Positions 1-7,152 are shown, numbered from the stretch's first letter. The stretch is DNA of 10,773 bases from an uncultured Clostridia bacterium (GCA_947632525.1 CANRPQ010000038.1:1-10773), one strand, 5' to 3'. Notes: generated from the letters alone by a model not told the origin. Numbers and translations: made by a program.

Positions 1-485
1 AATTTTATCTATGAAAATTGATGCTTTTCCTGTTGGAACATAACCACAACATTGAAATATTTTGTTTTCATTATTTACATACCAGTTTATTTCATCATCT
101 GTTATTTTCTTAAAATAAACATCTACTTTTGAAGAAGAAGACATTTTCCTTTATATAAATCTAATATTGTTATTCCAGTATAGGCTGAGTTTTTACTTCC
201 AGATAATTCTTTTAGATTATTATATGCCTCTTCTTTAGTCTTTGGCTTTTCATACTTTTTACCATCTTTATAAATAATCGTATCAGCTGCAATAATAATT
301 GCCTTATCATTAATTTGGTTACTTACTGATTTTGCTTTATTGAGAGAAAGTTCTTCAACATATTTATCTGGTTCTATTGCGTTACTTTTTTCTTCAACAT
401 TACTAGTAATTATATCATATTTAATCCCTATCATTTTAAATATTTCCTGTCTTTGCTTTGATGAGGATGCTAATATTACTCTCAT
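1..485 (-). pseudogene. maf: Maf-family nucleoside triphosphate pyrophosphatase, frameshifted and cut by the window edge
   Basis: Maf/YhdE proteins hydrolyse non-canonical or house-cleaning nucleoside triphosphates to monophosphates in the cytoplasm. The N-terminal part (485 to 123, 120 codons) shows the family landmarks: LASSSKQRQE near residues 5-14 (the family usually has SPRR here, so the first Arg is Gln), the catalytic-type ADT at 67-69, KP at 80-81, and LSG followed by TG at 94-104. It stops about 70 residues short of the usual 190. The remainder is found one frame back: from the ATG at 144 it reads MSSSSKVDVYFKK, then ITDDEINWYV and PTGKASIFIDKI, which match the Maf C-terminal half up to base 1. 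One extra A in the AAAA run (144-147, minus strand) would join the frames. The start ATG at 485 has AAGGAG eight bases upstream. The break may be a real mutation, an assembly error, or a split gene translated by reinitiation at 144, since the halves overlap by about 20 bases. The C-terminal half also lacks the usual KAGAYG motif. Confidence 0.85.
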
Positions 486-574
486 ACTATGTTTCTCCTT
501 TTTTAATTAGTTACAGCAAAAATAACATCAAAATAATATTATTCTTTTTCGCCTTTACTTTTTATCTTAGTATA

Positions 575-602
575 TTTATACGTGTTTAATGAACAACAGC
601 AA
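575..602 (-). promoter_or_regulatory. Probable sigma-A promoter for maf
   Basis: On the minus strand TTGCTG (597-602), a 16-base spacer and TATAAA (575-580) precede maf, giving a leader of about 80 bases. The match is fair and the region is AT-rich, so this is an inference. Confidence 0.35.
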
Positions 603-618
603 TATCGTAAAAATGCTT

Positions 619-1134
619 TTATATTTGATTTTTTTCATCAATTATAGAGTCTACTTCATTAGGTAGTAATGCATGTATTCCAAAAATTTTAAATCTTTTA
701 ATATTTTCTTCCATATCATCTACAAATAAAATTTCATTTAATTTACAATTATTGATACTCTGAATAACTTTTATAGCATCAATTTTTAGCTCTTGATTAG
801 CAGATGATATAAATTCTATATCATTATCATAATATTTATGGACAAAGTTTTCCTTTGCCTTTAAATGAAATGAAAATCTCATACCAGACACACAATATAT
901 TTTTGCATTATTACTTTTAAAAAAATTAATAAGCCTATACAATGAATTTGATATAATACATGGTTCAATAGTTTCATAAAAGGAATTAGGATTTAAGTAT
1001 GCCTTTAAATAACAATTTAATAAATTTTGATCTTTTTGTTCCAAATAATTTTTACTTTTATGAATAGCAAGTGTATCATCAAAATCAAAAATTGCTACTT
1101 TAATATCGTCTAAATTTAATTTTTCTTTTTCCAT
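619..1134 (-). CDS. Small HAD-superfamily hydrolase
   Basis: This 171-residue cytoplasmic protein is of haloacid dehalogenase type, most likely a phosphatase with an unknown substrate. All four HAD motifs are visible. Motif I is FDFDDTL at 16-22, with D17 as the expected nucleophile and D19 as the general acid/base. Motif II is the Ser of CVSG (S83). Motif III is a Lys in the ELKIDAIK stretch (115-122). Motif IV is LFVDDMEEN (136-144), whose acidic pair (D139, D140) would bind magnesium. About 60 residues between motifs I and II form a small helical cap. The ATG at 1134 has AGAGGT eight bases upstream. The gene follows the four-helix membrane protein gene by 79 bases with no clear terminator between them, so they may be co-transcribed. 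The family call is secure; the substrate cannot be read from the sequence. Confidence 0.85.
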   Translation of the reverse strand: MEKEKLNLDDIKVAIFDFDDTLAIHKSKNYLEQKDQNLLNCYLKAYLNPNSFYETIEPCIISNSLYRLINFFKSNNAKIYCVSGMRFSFHLKAKENFVHKYYDNDIEFISSANQELKIDAIKVIQSINNCKLNEILFVDDMEENIKRFKIFGIHALLPNEVDSIIDEKNQI

Positions 1135-1213
1135 TTATTGTTACCTCTGTTTCAATTTATTTTAAATATGCAATAAATTACAAAATATAACTTTATTGTA
1201 AATATTTTTAAGT

Positions 1214-1687
1214 CTAAAGGGTTCTATATTGGTTTTTATCGGCTCTATCATCCATTTTTCTGTCAAATTGTTTGTTTTTGTAAAACCAGTCTGTTTTTTT
1301 ATCTACAGGGTGTGCTTTTCTATTTTTATCTAATAATACGTCAAAAACGGCAGCAATTGGAATTATAATTCCAACAAATGCAATTAATAATGACATATAG
1401 CTTTCTAATGTTCCTGCTCCACTCATTATTCCTACAATATTTTGATATAAATAATATCCATAATACATACCATGTGCAATTAAATAAATAATTGTTGGTA
1501 ATAGTTTTCTTTTTGTTATTAGGCAAATGCATATAAATGTAATAAATAATAATACGATTTCCATAGTTAAATCTATTGGTACAGCAACAAATTCCGTTCC
1601 TAAAGAATAAAGAACTGTTGTAATAACTCTAAATCCCCAAAACATAAATGCAAATATTGCAATTAGCCAACTAGATAAATTTTTCAT
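1214..1687 (-). CDS. Four-helix integral membrane protein, function unknown
   Basis: I do not recognise this 157-residue protein. It has four hydrophobic segments at roughly 6-28, 37-57, 62-86 and 97-118. A strongly charged C-terminal tail (119-157) is rich in Lys, Asp and Arg and contains WFYKNKQFDRKMDDRADKNQ. The Lys/Arg clusters (59-61 and 121-125) suggest that the tail is in the cytoplasm. No catalytic motif is seen. The ATG at 1687 has a strong AAGGAGG eight bases upstream, and an extended -10 promoter lies a further 30 bases up. The gene stands between the terminator of the ireB-ruvX-DUF1292 unit and the HAD gene. It therefore starts a new transcript that may include the HAD gene. The gene is real judging from its ribosome site, promoter and coherent membrane topology; its function is open. 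Confidence 0.8.
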   Translation of the reverse strand: MKNLSSWLIAIFAFMFWGFRVITTVLYSLGTEFVAVPIDLTMEIVLLFITFICICLITKRKLLPTIIYLIAHGMYYGYYLYQNIVGIMSGAGTLESYMSLLIAFVGIIIPIAAVFDVLLDKNRKAHPVDKKTDWFYKNKQFDRKMDDRADKNQYRTL

Positions 1688-1723
1688 ATGTTTTTCCTCC
1701 TTAAATATTTTTATTATATTTTT

Positions 1724-1751
1724 ATTTTAGCATAATTTATTTTTTTAGCAA
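1724..1751 (-). promoter_or_regulatory. Extended -10 sigma-A promoter for the four-helix membrane protein gene
   Basis: On the minus strand TTGCTA (1746-1751) is followed by a 16-base spacer ending in TGC and then TAAAAT (1724-1729), giving a TGn-TAAAAT extended -10. It lies directly downstream of the terminator at 1812-1845 and 36 bases upstream of the start codon, as expected for an independent promoter. Confidence 0.55.
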
Positions 1752-1811
1752 AGTATTTTTTTACTTTTATTAATAATATAGTATTAATATATTAAGTAGA
1801 TTTATTAAATG

Positions 1812-1845
1812 AAAAAACATCTATGATACTTTCCATAGATGTTTT
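1812..1845 (-). terminator. Intrinsic terminator of the ireB-ruvX-DUF1292 transcript
   Basis: AAAACATCTATG (1814-1825) and CATAGATGTTTT (1834-1845) form a perfect 12-bp stem with an 8-base loop. Read on the minus strand the stem ends in a run of six U (1812-1817). It starts 20 bases after the stop codon of the DUF1292 gene and so ends the long leftward unit. Confidence 0.9.
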
Positions 1846-1865
1846 AGAAATTTATATTATTAGAA

Positions 1866-2192
1866 TTAGTCTACAAAATTGAATTCATCTTCAAATTTTT
1901 CTTTAAATAGCTCAAAAACTTTATTTAATACTTCTTCGTCTTCAACACTTACATAAGATTCTTCATCTTCAGATTCTGTGTCTTCTAGTTTTAATATAAC
2001 TACTTCACCAGGTTCCTCTGATTCTTCTTCTTCAACTGGTAGAAGTACTACATATTCTTCTCCTTCATATTCGATTAAATCTAAGAATTCAAATTCAACT
2101 TCGTTTCCCTCTTCATCATTTAGAACTAATATATTATCTAATTCCTCTCCTTCTTCTTCATTTACAGGGGTATTGTTTACATCTTCACTCAT
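1866..2192 (-). CDS. DUF1292 (YrzB/UPF0473-family) acidic protein
   Basis: This is a 108-residue, extremely acidic protein with no membrane segment. It matches the DUF1292 pattern: an acidic N-terminus, then DNILVLNDEEGNEVEFEFLD (19-38), an LIEYEGEEYVVLLP strand pair, an acidic linker, a VVILKLE strand, and a C-terminal EVLNKVFELFKEKFEDEF helix. The biochemical role of the family is unknown. Its place after ireB and ruvX is conserved across many Bacillota, and the gene order here is the same. The ATG at 2192 has AAGGAG seven bases upstream. The 123-base gap after ruvX is the widest in the unit; no terminator was seen in it, and the strong terminator lies only after this gene, so it is probably the last gene of the operon. 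Confidence 0.9.
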   Translation of the reverse strand: MSEDVNNTPVNEEEGEELDNILVLNDEEGNEVEFEFLDLIEYEGEEYVVLLPVEEEESEEPGEVVILKLEDTESEDEESYVSVEDEEVLNKVFELFKEKFEDEFNFVD

Positions 2193-2315
2193 ATTTTTTC
2201 TCCTTTCGTTTACTTTTTATATTTTTTATTGTATTACTACAATATTAATAACAACATACTTTTATTATTTATTATTTCATGATTTTATAAAAACTATGCA
2301 ATTTATAATTATTTT

Positions 2316-2738
2316 TTATTTATGTTCTATTTTTCTTATATATGTTTCTAGAATATAAACTGCTGATATAGTGTCTACAATTTCTTTTTTTCTGTTTTTG
2401 TTAATGTTTAAATAATTCATAGTTTTGTGTGCTTCAACTGTAGTAAGTCTTTCATCTATTGTTTCTACTTTAATTTTAGGAAATTTGCATTTTAATTTAT
2501 GTATAAATTTTTCAGTTACTTCTACCCTTTCTGTCATGGTTCCATTCATATTTATTGGCATTCCAATCACAAAGGTATCAATAGCATAACTTTCTAATAG
2601 TTCTGCTAATCGTTTTAATATTATTTTATCATTTCCATTATGATGAATTGTTTCTAGGCCCTGTGCTGTAATTTGCAATTCGTCTGTAATAGCAATTCCT
2701 ACCCTACTATCACCATAGTCTATTCCTAATTTTCTCAT
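2316..2738 (-). CDS. ruvX: RuvX/YqgF-family Holliday-junction-resolvase-fold nuclease
   Basis: RuvX (YqgF) is an RNase H-fold nuclease. The family has been linked to processing of the 16S rRNA precursor 5' end and to Holliday junction resolution. In 140 residues it shows GIDYGDSRVG (5-14, D7 as first metal ligand), IGMPINMNGT (58-67), DERLTT (95-100, E96) and VDTISAVYIL (121-130, D122), so the acidic active-site set looks intact. The open frame extends to a TTG at 2750, but the ATG at 2738 gives the standard MRKLGIDYG start and has GGATG about eight bases upstream, so it is preferred. The gene begins 15 bases after the ireB stop and is surely co-transcribed with it. The alternative start would add only four residues. 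Confidence 0.95.
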   Translation of the reverse strand: MRKLGIDYGDSRVGIAITDELQITAQGLETIHHNGNDKIILKRLAELLESYAIDTFVIGMPINMNGTMTERVEVTEKFIHKLKCKFPKIKVETIDERLTTVEAHKTMNYLNINKNRKKEIVDTISAVYILETYIRKIEHK

Positions 2739-2753
2739 TTCTACATCCAATTC

Positions 2754-3008
2754 TTAATCATCTAGTTCAATATAATTTTTTACCATTTTTTCTAATAGTT
2801 CATCTCTTTCGATTTGTCTAATTAAATTTCTAGCATCATTGTGACTAGTAATATAGGTTGGGTCTCCAGATAAAATGTATCCTACTATTTGGTTAATAGG
2901 ATTATATCCTTTTTCTTCTAAAGCATGATATACTTCTTTAAGAATTTCTTGCGCTTTAATATTTTTTTCCTTTTCTACATTAAAACTTACTGTTTCATCA
3001 GATATCAT
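2754..3008 (-). CDS. ireB: IreB-family regulatory phosphoprotein (UPF0297)
   Basis: IreB is a small protein that in Enterococcus is phosphorylated by the Ser/Thr kinase IreK and tempers intrinsic cephalosporin resistance. Elsewhere its role is less clear. The 84-residue product matches the family along its length: DETVSF with T6 at the position of a conserved N-terminal threonine, GYNPINQIVGY at 34-44, LSGDP at 46-50, and NDARN with a downstream IERDE at 57-70. The ATG at 3008 has AGGAGGT (3014-3020) seven bases upstream, and this site overlaps the stop codon of the preceding GAF/GGDEF gene, so translation is probably coupled. In many Bacillota the upstream partner is alaS. Here it is a signalling-type membrane protein, which is unusual. 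Confidence 0.95.
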   Translation of the reverse strand: MISDETVSFNVEKEKNIKAQEILKEVYHALEEKGYNPINQIVGYILSGDPTYITSHNDARNLIRQIERDELLEKMVKNYIELDD

Positions 3009-3018
3009 AATTTACCTC

Positions 3019-4176
3019 CTATAAACAATTAATAGTATTTTCGCTTTTTGGTGCATTATCTAAATAGTCTTCTAATTTTTTAGTCAATCCTTCTAATGCT
3101 GTTCCTTTATAATATGTAGAGACTACAATATTGATTTTAGGTTGTACATAAACCGGTTGCTGTTTTTTTGTTTTTTTGCTTTTTGTTTCTTTTGTATCTG
3201 TATTTTCTTCCTCAGTGGCATCTTCTGTTATAACTTCACCATTTATAGTTTTTAGTTTTATATTTTCAATTTTTTGTTTTAATCCTTGCATAAAATCTGT
3301 TACAGAGTTTATATCAATTCCAGAAAATACTATGGCAAATTTTGGACCCATATATCTTACAAATATATATTCTTGTGCTAGATTTTGACTTACCATTTTA
3401 CTTACTTGTGTTATTGTTTCGTTTCCAGCTTCTCTTGAAATAGTTTTATTGATTTCTTCTAGATTAGTTATTCTAAATAGGCACACTGTTGAAGTTGTAT
3501 ATTGGTCTATTATTTTTCTTCCTTCTCCATATAAATATTCTGCAGTTTTTAAGCTACTAAATAGGTCGTCTCTTACAATATTTTCAATTACTTGTTGATT
3601 TCCTACTGTTTGGATAACAGAAACAATGTTATTTTTTACTACCTCTAATAATGTGGTATCAATGTTGTCAAATTCATGTGGCTTACTACCTTCTATAATC
3701 CAATATCCAATGTAAACATTATCAACATAAAGAGGAAAGAATATAGCAGATTTTGCTCTACCAAATTCCATTTTTTGATAAGGAAGCCTCTCTCCTTCTT
3801 TTTCAATAGTTATATATTTTGGTGTTGCCGTTTGAATACTGTCTTGAAAAATTTCTTCGTTTTGTAAATTTCTTAAAGTGTTCCAGTGCTTTTCTTCAAC
3901 GTTTGAGGCTTTTACTACATATTCTGCACCGTCATATACTACAATTGTAGAATATTTAATTTCGTACCTTTCAATTAAAATTTCATTAATCTTTTTAATT
4001 TTTTCTTCAACAGAGGTAACTTCGCTAATTGTATTCATAAAATCCTGCAATACATTTAAGCTGGTTATCTTTTGGTTTAAATTGTTAAAGTTTTGTATTT
4101 TTTTATGTATGGTCATGTTATATACCATTAATAGTACGATTATTAATATTAATAATAAGATAACCCCTAGTATCAA
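3019..4176 (-). CDS. Membrane-anchored GAF plus degenerate GGDEF protein
   Basis: This 385-residue protein has one N-terminal membrane helix (2-20), a helical linker likely to form a coiled coil (about 24-60), a GAF-like domain (about 60-190, including RAKSAIFFPLYVDNVYIGYW) and a GGDEF-like domain (about 203-375). The signature loop RYGGDEF is replaced by RYMGPKF (274-280). The DxD metal site earlier in the domain reads FRITNLEEIN, and a Lys/Thr-rich insert (about 312-342, with TKETKSKKTKKQQP) interrupts the C-terminal part. Diguanylate cyclase activity is therefore not expected; a sensing, scaffolding or nucleotide-binding role is more likely. The start is a TTG at 4176 with a clear GAGGTGAT upstream. 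No ATG fits, because the membrane helix begins at once. It lies 36 bases after the ParA-like gene and its stop codon overlaps the ireB ribosome site, so it belongs to the same operon. Confidence 0.8.
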   Translation of the reverse strand: MILGVILLLILIIVLLMVYNMTIHKKIQNFNNLNQKITSLNVLQDFMNTISEVTSVEEKIKKINEILIERYEIKYSTIVVYDGAEYVVKASNVEEKHWNTLRNLQNEEIFQDSIQTATPKYITIEKEGERLPYQKMEFGRAKSAIFFPLYVDNVYIGYWIIEGSKPHEFDNIDTTLLEVVKNNIVSVIQTVGNQQVIENIVRDDLFSSLKTAEYLYGEGRKIIDQYTTSTVCLFRITNLEEINKTISREAGNETITQVSKMVSQNLAQEYIFVRYMGPKFAIVFSGIDINSVTDFMQGLKQKIENIKLKTINGEVITEDATEEENTDTKETKSKKTKKQQPVYVQPKINIVVSTYYKGTALEGLTKKLEDYLDNAPKSENTINCL

Positions 4177-4212
4177 AAAATCACCTCTTTTGCTTTTTTT
4201 TTAAATTATATT

Positions 4213-6696
4213 TTAATAATTACTTTTCATTTTATTTAATGTGTCATTCATACTATTAGAAAAGTTATTATTATTTGTATAGTTGTTATATCCTTTTTGC
4301 ATTTGAGCATTTCCATTTCCAATTAGTGGATAAACCATACTTGCTAATTTAGAAAGTGCCATCATAAAGTTTTTAGAATATCCATTAGTGCTAATTTTAC
4401 AATTAATTAATCCTTCTAAATATTTAGAATAAGCTTGTTCTTCAAATGGAATACTACAATATTGAACAATATCTTTATTAAATAATTCTGTCATGAATGA
4501 CATTGCTGGATCATTATAATATGCCATTCCTCCAATAATAGTTCTATCTGTTACACTTCTTACTTTAACCACTTTATTAAGAGCTATTCTGATTTTTTCT
4601 GGATTTAATACATTTTTTGCTTTTAAATCTCTTAAAAATGCTGTAAGTGGTTGAATTGTTAATACATCTAAACTTTGTACCAAATAAATTTCTTGTGCTT
4701 CCTTAAAATAGCCATAGTTTGTTTCAAAGTCACAATCTAACAATATTAAAGAATAGTTTTTAATTAATGTTTCTAGTATATTTGAATAATCATTAATATC
4801 TTCATTATCTCCTGGGAGCGTTGTATAAACAGTTAAGTTTTTATTAACTTGAATTCCTTTTGGATCTCCTCTTCTTAAATTAGCAATTGAACCAAACGCA
4901 GCTTGTCTAAGTTGTTCTTCATTTTCTGTATATATATAATATGCATTTCTATTTTGTGTTAAGTCTAAAAGTGCTGTGCTTATACCTTTTTGTGAAAACA
5001 TCTCTGCTAAGTTGTTTACTAAGAAAGATGTACCATTTTTTGATGTTCCTACAAAAGCAACTACTTTTTTATCTCTAGTTAATAATCCACTTAAGTCTGT
5101 ATTATTTAAATTATATTTTCCTGTATTTTGTACAGCTTGCGTTGTTGCTGTTCCAAAATTAGGAATTTGATTTGGTATTTGTTCTTTAACTTGAGGCTGT
5201 ACAAAAGCTTCATTATTTTGTGTAGATGAACTTGTATTCTCAAAAGATTGGCTTGTTGTTTCTGCGTCTTCTTGTGGCAACATTGGTGCTGTATATTCTT
5301 GGTTTTCGTTCATATACATTTCTTCATCGTCTAATCCAGGTAAAACTATATCTGAATAAGTTGTGTTTTCACTTTGAGTGGTTGTTTCTTCATCTTCATC
5401 TCCTAATTCAAATAAGTTAACTGAATTAACTTGTTGTGGTTGTTTTTCAACTTGTGGCTCTTGTATTTCTGTAACTTCTGGTTGTACTTTCTTTGGTCTT
5501 CCTCTTCCACGTTTTTTTATTTCTTCTCCTTCTTGTAAAGTTGAAGTTACTGAACTTTCTGGTTGTATTTTTCTTGGTCTTCCTCTTCTCTTTGGTTGTG
5601 CAGTTAATATTTCTTGCTCATTTACTGCACTATTATCTATTTCGTCTATTTCATCTATTACAGGGTTTGATGATGACATTGTAGCTTGTGAAGTAGGAAT
5701 ATCTTCTAATACATTATCAACTTCTTGTATTTCTTCATCTTTATTTTGATCTATATTATTAGTAATTGGTGTTTGACTGATTTCTTGTATCTTTCTAGCA
5801 TTTGTGCTATTGATACCAGATGGAATAATAACTGGCTCTGTGATTCTATTTTTACTTAAATTTTTCTCTACTATATCTAATTTGACATCATCATTTCTAT
5901 TTTGAATATCTTTTTGCTGTTTAATTTGCTTAGTTTGTTTTTGTTCTTTTTGATAGTTATTGTAATTCACTTCTTGCTTTTGTGTTATGTTACCACTGCC
6001 ACCAAAGGAAATTATTTCTTGATATGTTGGACTGTTAGCCTCTAATACTGCTTTTACATTTAAAGGTAAAAATTTGGCTATTAATCTTAATTGGCTAGCT
6101 GTATATTGACTAGCAATATGGTCAAAGCTTTCCACATATTTTTCTTCATTTCTGCCTAACTTTTTATAATGGTTTAGTATGTTTTGAATTTCAACTTCAC
6201 TAACATCGCCTTCATTTTCTACTTTATAATCTACATCGTCAGAATCAATACGATAATATACTTTTGCTTCTTTTTTACCACGTGGTCTGTTCAACAACTC
6301 ACAAACCGTTGTAATACTTCTATCTTTTCCAATTAAGGCATTATATACGCCAATTCCAAATAATTTTACTAAAAGTGGTTCTGCTTTTGCTCTTCTATCT
6401 GCGCAAATTAAAATGATTGGAATATCATTACCAGATTCATTTGTTGCTTCATCACTAATATTGTCCATTTTTTCAAAAATGAACTTATCTATAGCATCAT
6501 AATTATTGTTTGAAAATGGCTCTAAGTCTTCACTTATAACAATTCTATCATAACTTTTATCTTTTTGTAATTCTTTAATAATTGCATTGAAATAATATAC
6601 ATTTTTAACTGAGATTATTTCTTTATAATCTTGTTGATATCTTTTTATAATTGACTCAGAAATGTTTTCATTATTAACTGCAAATAATACTTTCAT
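4213..6696 (-). CDS. Receiver-like / AT-hook / ParA-MinD-TadZ-like fusion protein
   Basis: This is an 827-residue cytoplasmic protein in three parts. Residues 1-140 look like an atypical receiver fold (MKVLFAVNN, then RIVISEDL and IPIILICADRR strands) without an evident phospho-acceptor Asp. Residues about 233-540 are low-complexity, rich in Gln, Asn, Glu, Ser and Thr, and contain two AT-hook motifs, KRRGRPRK (369-376) and KKRGRGRPKK (394-403). Residues about 543-795 resemble the ParA/MinD family: VVAFVG, a P-loop-like GTSKNGTS (550-557), ALLDLTQN (575-582) and LILLDCD (650-656). The P-loop lacks both lysines of the deviant Walker A KGGxGKT/S, so ATP hydrolysis is doubtful. Receiver plus ParA-like order is that of TadZ/CpaE pilus-positioning proteins. 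The frame opens at a TTG at 6714, but that codon lies at the GGAGGGG ribosome site; the ATG at 6696 is preferred, five bases after the previous stop. Function is inferred only from domains. Confidence 0.72.
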   Translation of the reverse strand: MKVLFAVNNENISESIIKRYQQDYKEIISVKNVYYFNAIIKELQKDKSYDRIVISEDLEPFSNNNYDAIDKFIFEKMDNISDEATNESGNDIPIILICADRRAKAEPLLVKLFGIGVYNALIGKDRSITTVCELLNRPRGKKEAKVYYRIDSDDVDYKVENEGDVSEVEIQNILNHYKKLGRNEEKYVESFDHIASQYTASQLRLIAKFLPLNVKAVLEANSPTYQEIISFGGSGNITQKQEVNYNNYQKEQKQTKQIKQQKDIQNRNDDVKLDIVEKNLSKNRITEPVIIPSGINSTNARKIQEISQTPITNNIDQNKDEEIQEVDNVLEDIPTSQATMSSSNPVIDEIDEIDNSAVNEQEILTAQPKRRGRPRKIQPESSVTSTLQEGEEIKKRGRGRPKKVQPEVTEIQEPQVEKQPQQVNSVNLFELGDEDEETTTQSENTTYSDIVLPGLDDEEMYMNENQEYTAPMLPQEDAETTSQSFENTSSSTQNNEAFVQPQVKEQIPNQIPNFGTATTQAVQNTGKYNLNNTDLSGLLTRDKKVVAFVGTSKNGTSFLVNNLAEMFSQKGISTALLDLTQNRNAYYIYTENEEQLRQAAFGSIANLRRGDPKGIQVNKNLTVYTTLPGDNEDINDYSNILETLIKNYSLILLDCDFETNYGYFKEAQEIYLVQSLDVLTIQPLTAFLRDLKAKNVLNPEKIRIALNKVVKVRSVTDRTIIGGMAYYNDPAMSFMTELFNKDIVQYCSIPFEEQAYSKYLEGLINCKISTNGYSKNFMMALSKLASMVYPLIGNGNAQMQKGYNNYTNNNNFSNSMNDTLNKMKSNY

Positions 6697-6714
6697 TAGT
6701 TTTAACCCCTCCAA
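6696..6714 (-). promoter_or_regulatory. Ribosome binding site that decides the start of the ParA-like gene
   Basis: On the minus strand the sequence reads TTGGAGGGGTTAAAACTAA then TG. GGAGGGG lies inside the last codons of the exported small protein and 9-11 bases before the ATG at 6696. The TTG at 6714 overlaps this site and so is an unlikely start. The stop TAA (6702-6704) sits between the site and the ATG, which favours translational coupling. Confidence 0.6.
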
Positions 6715-7103
6715 CCTTTAACAACGATTGTAAAAATTAATGGTAATACTTGGCAAATTACCATTACTGTAATAATGGCAACTAATACGCCAAAACCTTT
6801 ATCCTGAACATCTAATTTTCTAATACCAATAACATAACGATAAATAGCAGCAATTACAATTCCTAAAAAACCGAAAGGAATACTATAAATTCTTACTATG
6901 TTTAAAATGTATGCCACTAAACCATATGTATCATTTCCATAAATTCCTTGATAATCTTCTAAAGATTTTAATGCTTTGTCTTTTAATTCTACTAAATTAC
7001 TAGTTGCTGTATCTGCTGCTATTGTAGTATTACTTGAAGCATATACGCTTACTGTTCCAAAAATAAATAAAATTATAAATATAATTGCAATAACTTTTTT
7101 CAT
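6702..7103 (-). CDS. Small exported two-helix protein with VirB2/TrbC-like topology
   Basis: This 133-residue protein has a signal peptide (MKK, then a hydrophobic core at 4-20, with possible cleavage after VYA at 20-22). A hydrophilic stretch with helix-forming residues (about 30-58) follows, then two membrane segments (about 62-92 and 104-128) joined by a short charged loop, RKLDVQDKGFG. Signal peptide plus two close hydrophobic segments is the layout of VirB2/TrbC pilins of type IV secretion systems, but no diagnostic motif was found and no other secretion gene is in the window. A small membrane partner or holin-like protein is possible. The ATG at 7103 is chosen over a TTG one codon upstream; AAGGAAGGGG lies about 10 bases before it. 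It is the first gene of the leftward operon and ends five bases before the ParA-like gene. Confidence 0.65.
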   Translation of the reverse strand: MKKVIAIIFIILFIFGTVSVYASSNTTIAADTATSNLVELKDKALKSLEDYQGIYGNDTYGLVAYILNIVRIYSIPFGFLGIVIAAIYRYVIGIRKLDVQDKGFGVLVAIITVMVICQVLPLIFTIVVKGWRG

Positions 7104-7152
7104 CAATAAATTGCCCCTTCCTTGTTTCGTTCCATAATATTCCTATTTTTAC

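Noticed and set aside
531..542. AATAATATTATT palindrome in the maf leader
   Set aside because: Pure AT palindromes are expected by chance here and no regulatory arrangement supports it.
1171..1200. Possible hairpin CAATAAA/TTTATTG between the four-helix protein and HAD genes, considered as a terminator
   Set aside because: The loop is long, the stem is AT-only and no U-run follows.
2228..2243. Inverted repeat ATTGTA/TACAAT in the gap between ruvX and the DUF1292 gene, considered as a terminator
   Set aside because: The stem is only six weak base pairs and is followed by A-rich, not U-rich, sequence on the minus strand.
1978..2358. Plus-strand open frame of 126 codons over the DUF1292 gene, rich in Ser
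   Set aside because: It is the antisense shadow of the acidic, GAA/GAT-rich DUF1292 gene; it has no ribosome site and no family resemblance.
5378..5749. Plus-strand open frame of 123 codons rich in Ser and Cys
   Set aside because: It mirrors the low-complexity arm of the ParA-like protein on the other strand and lacks a ribosome site.
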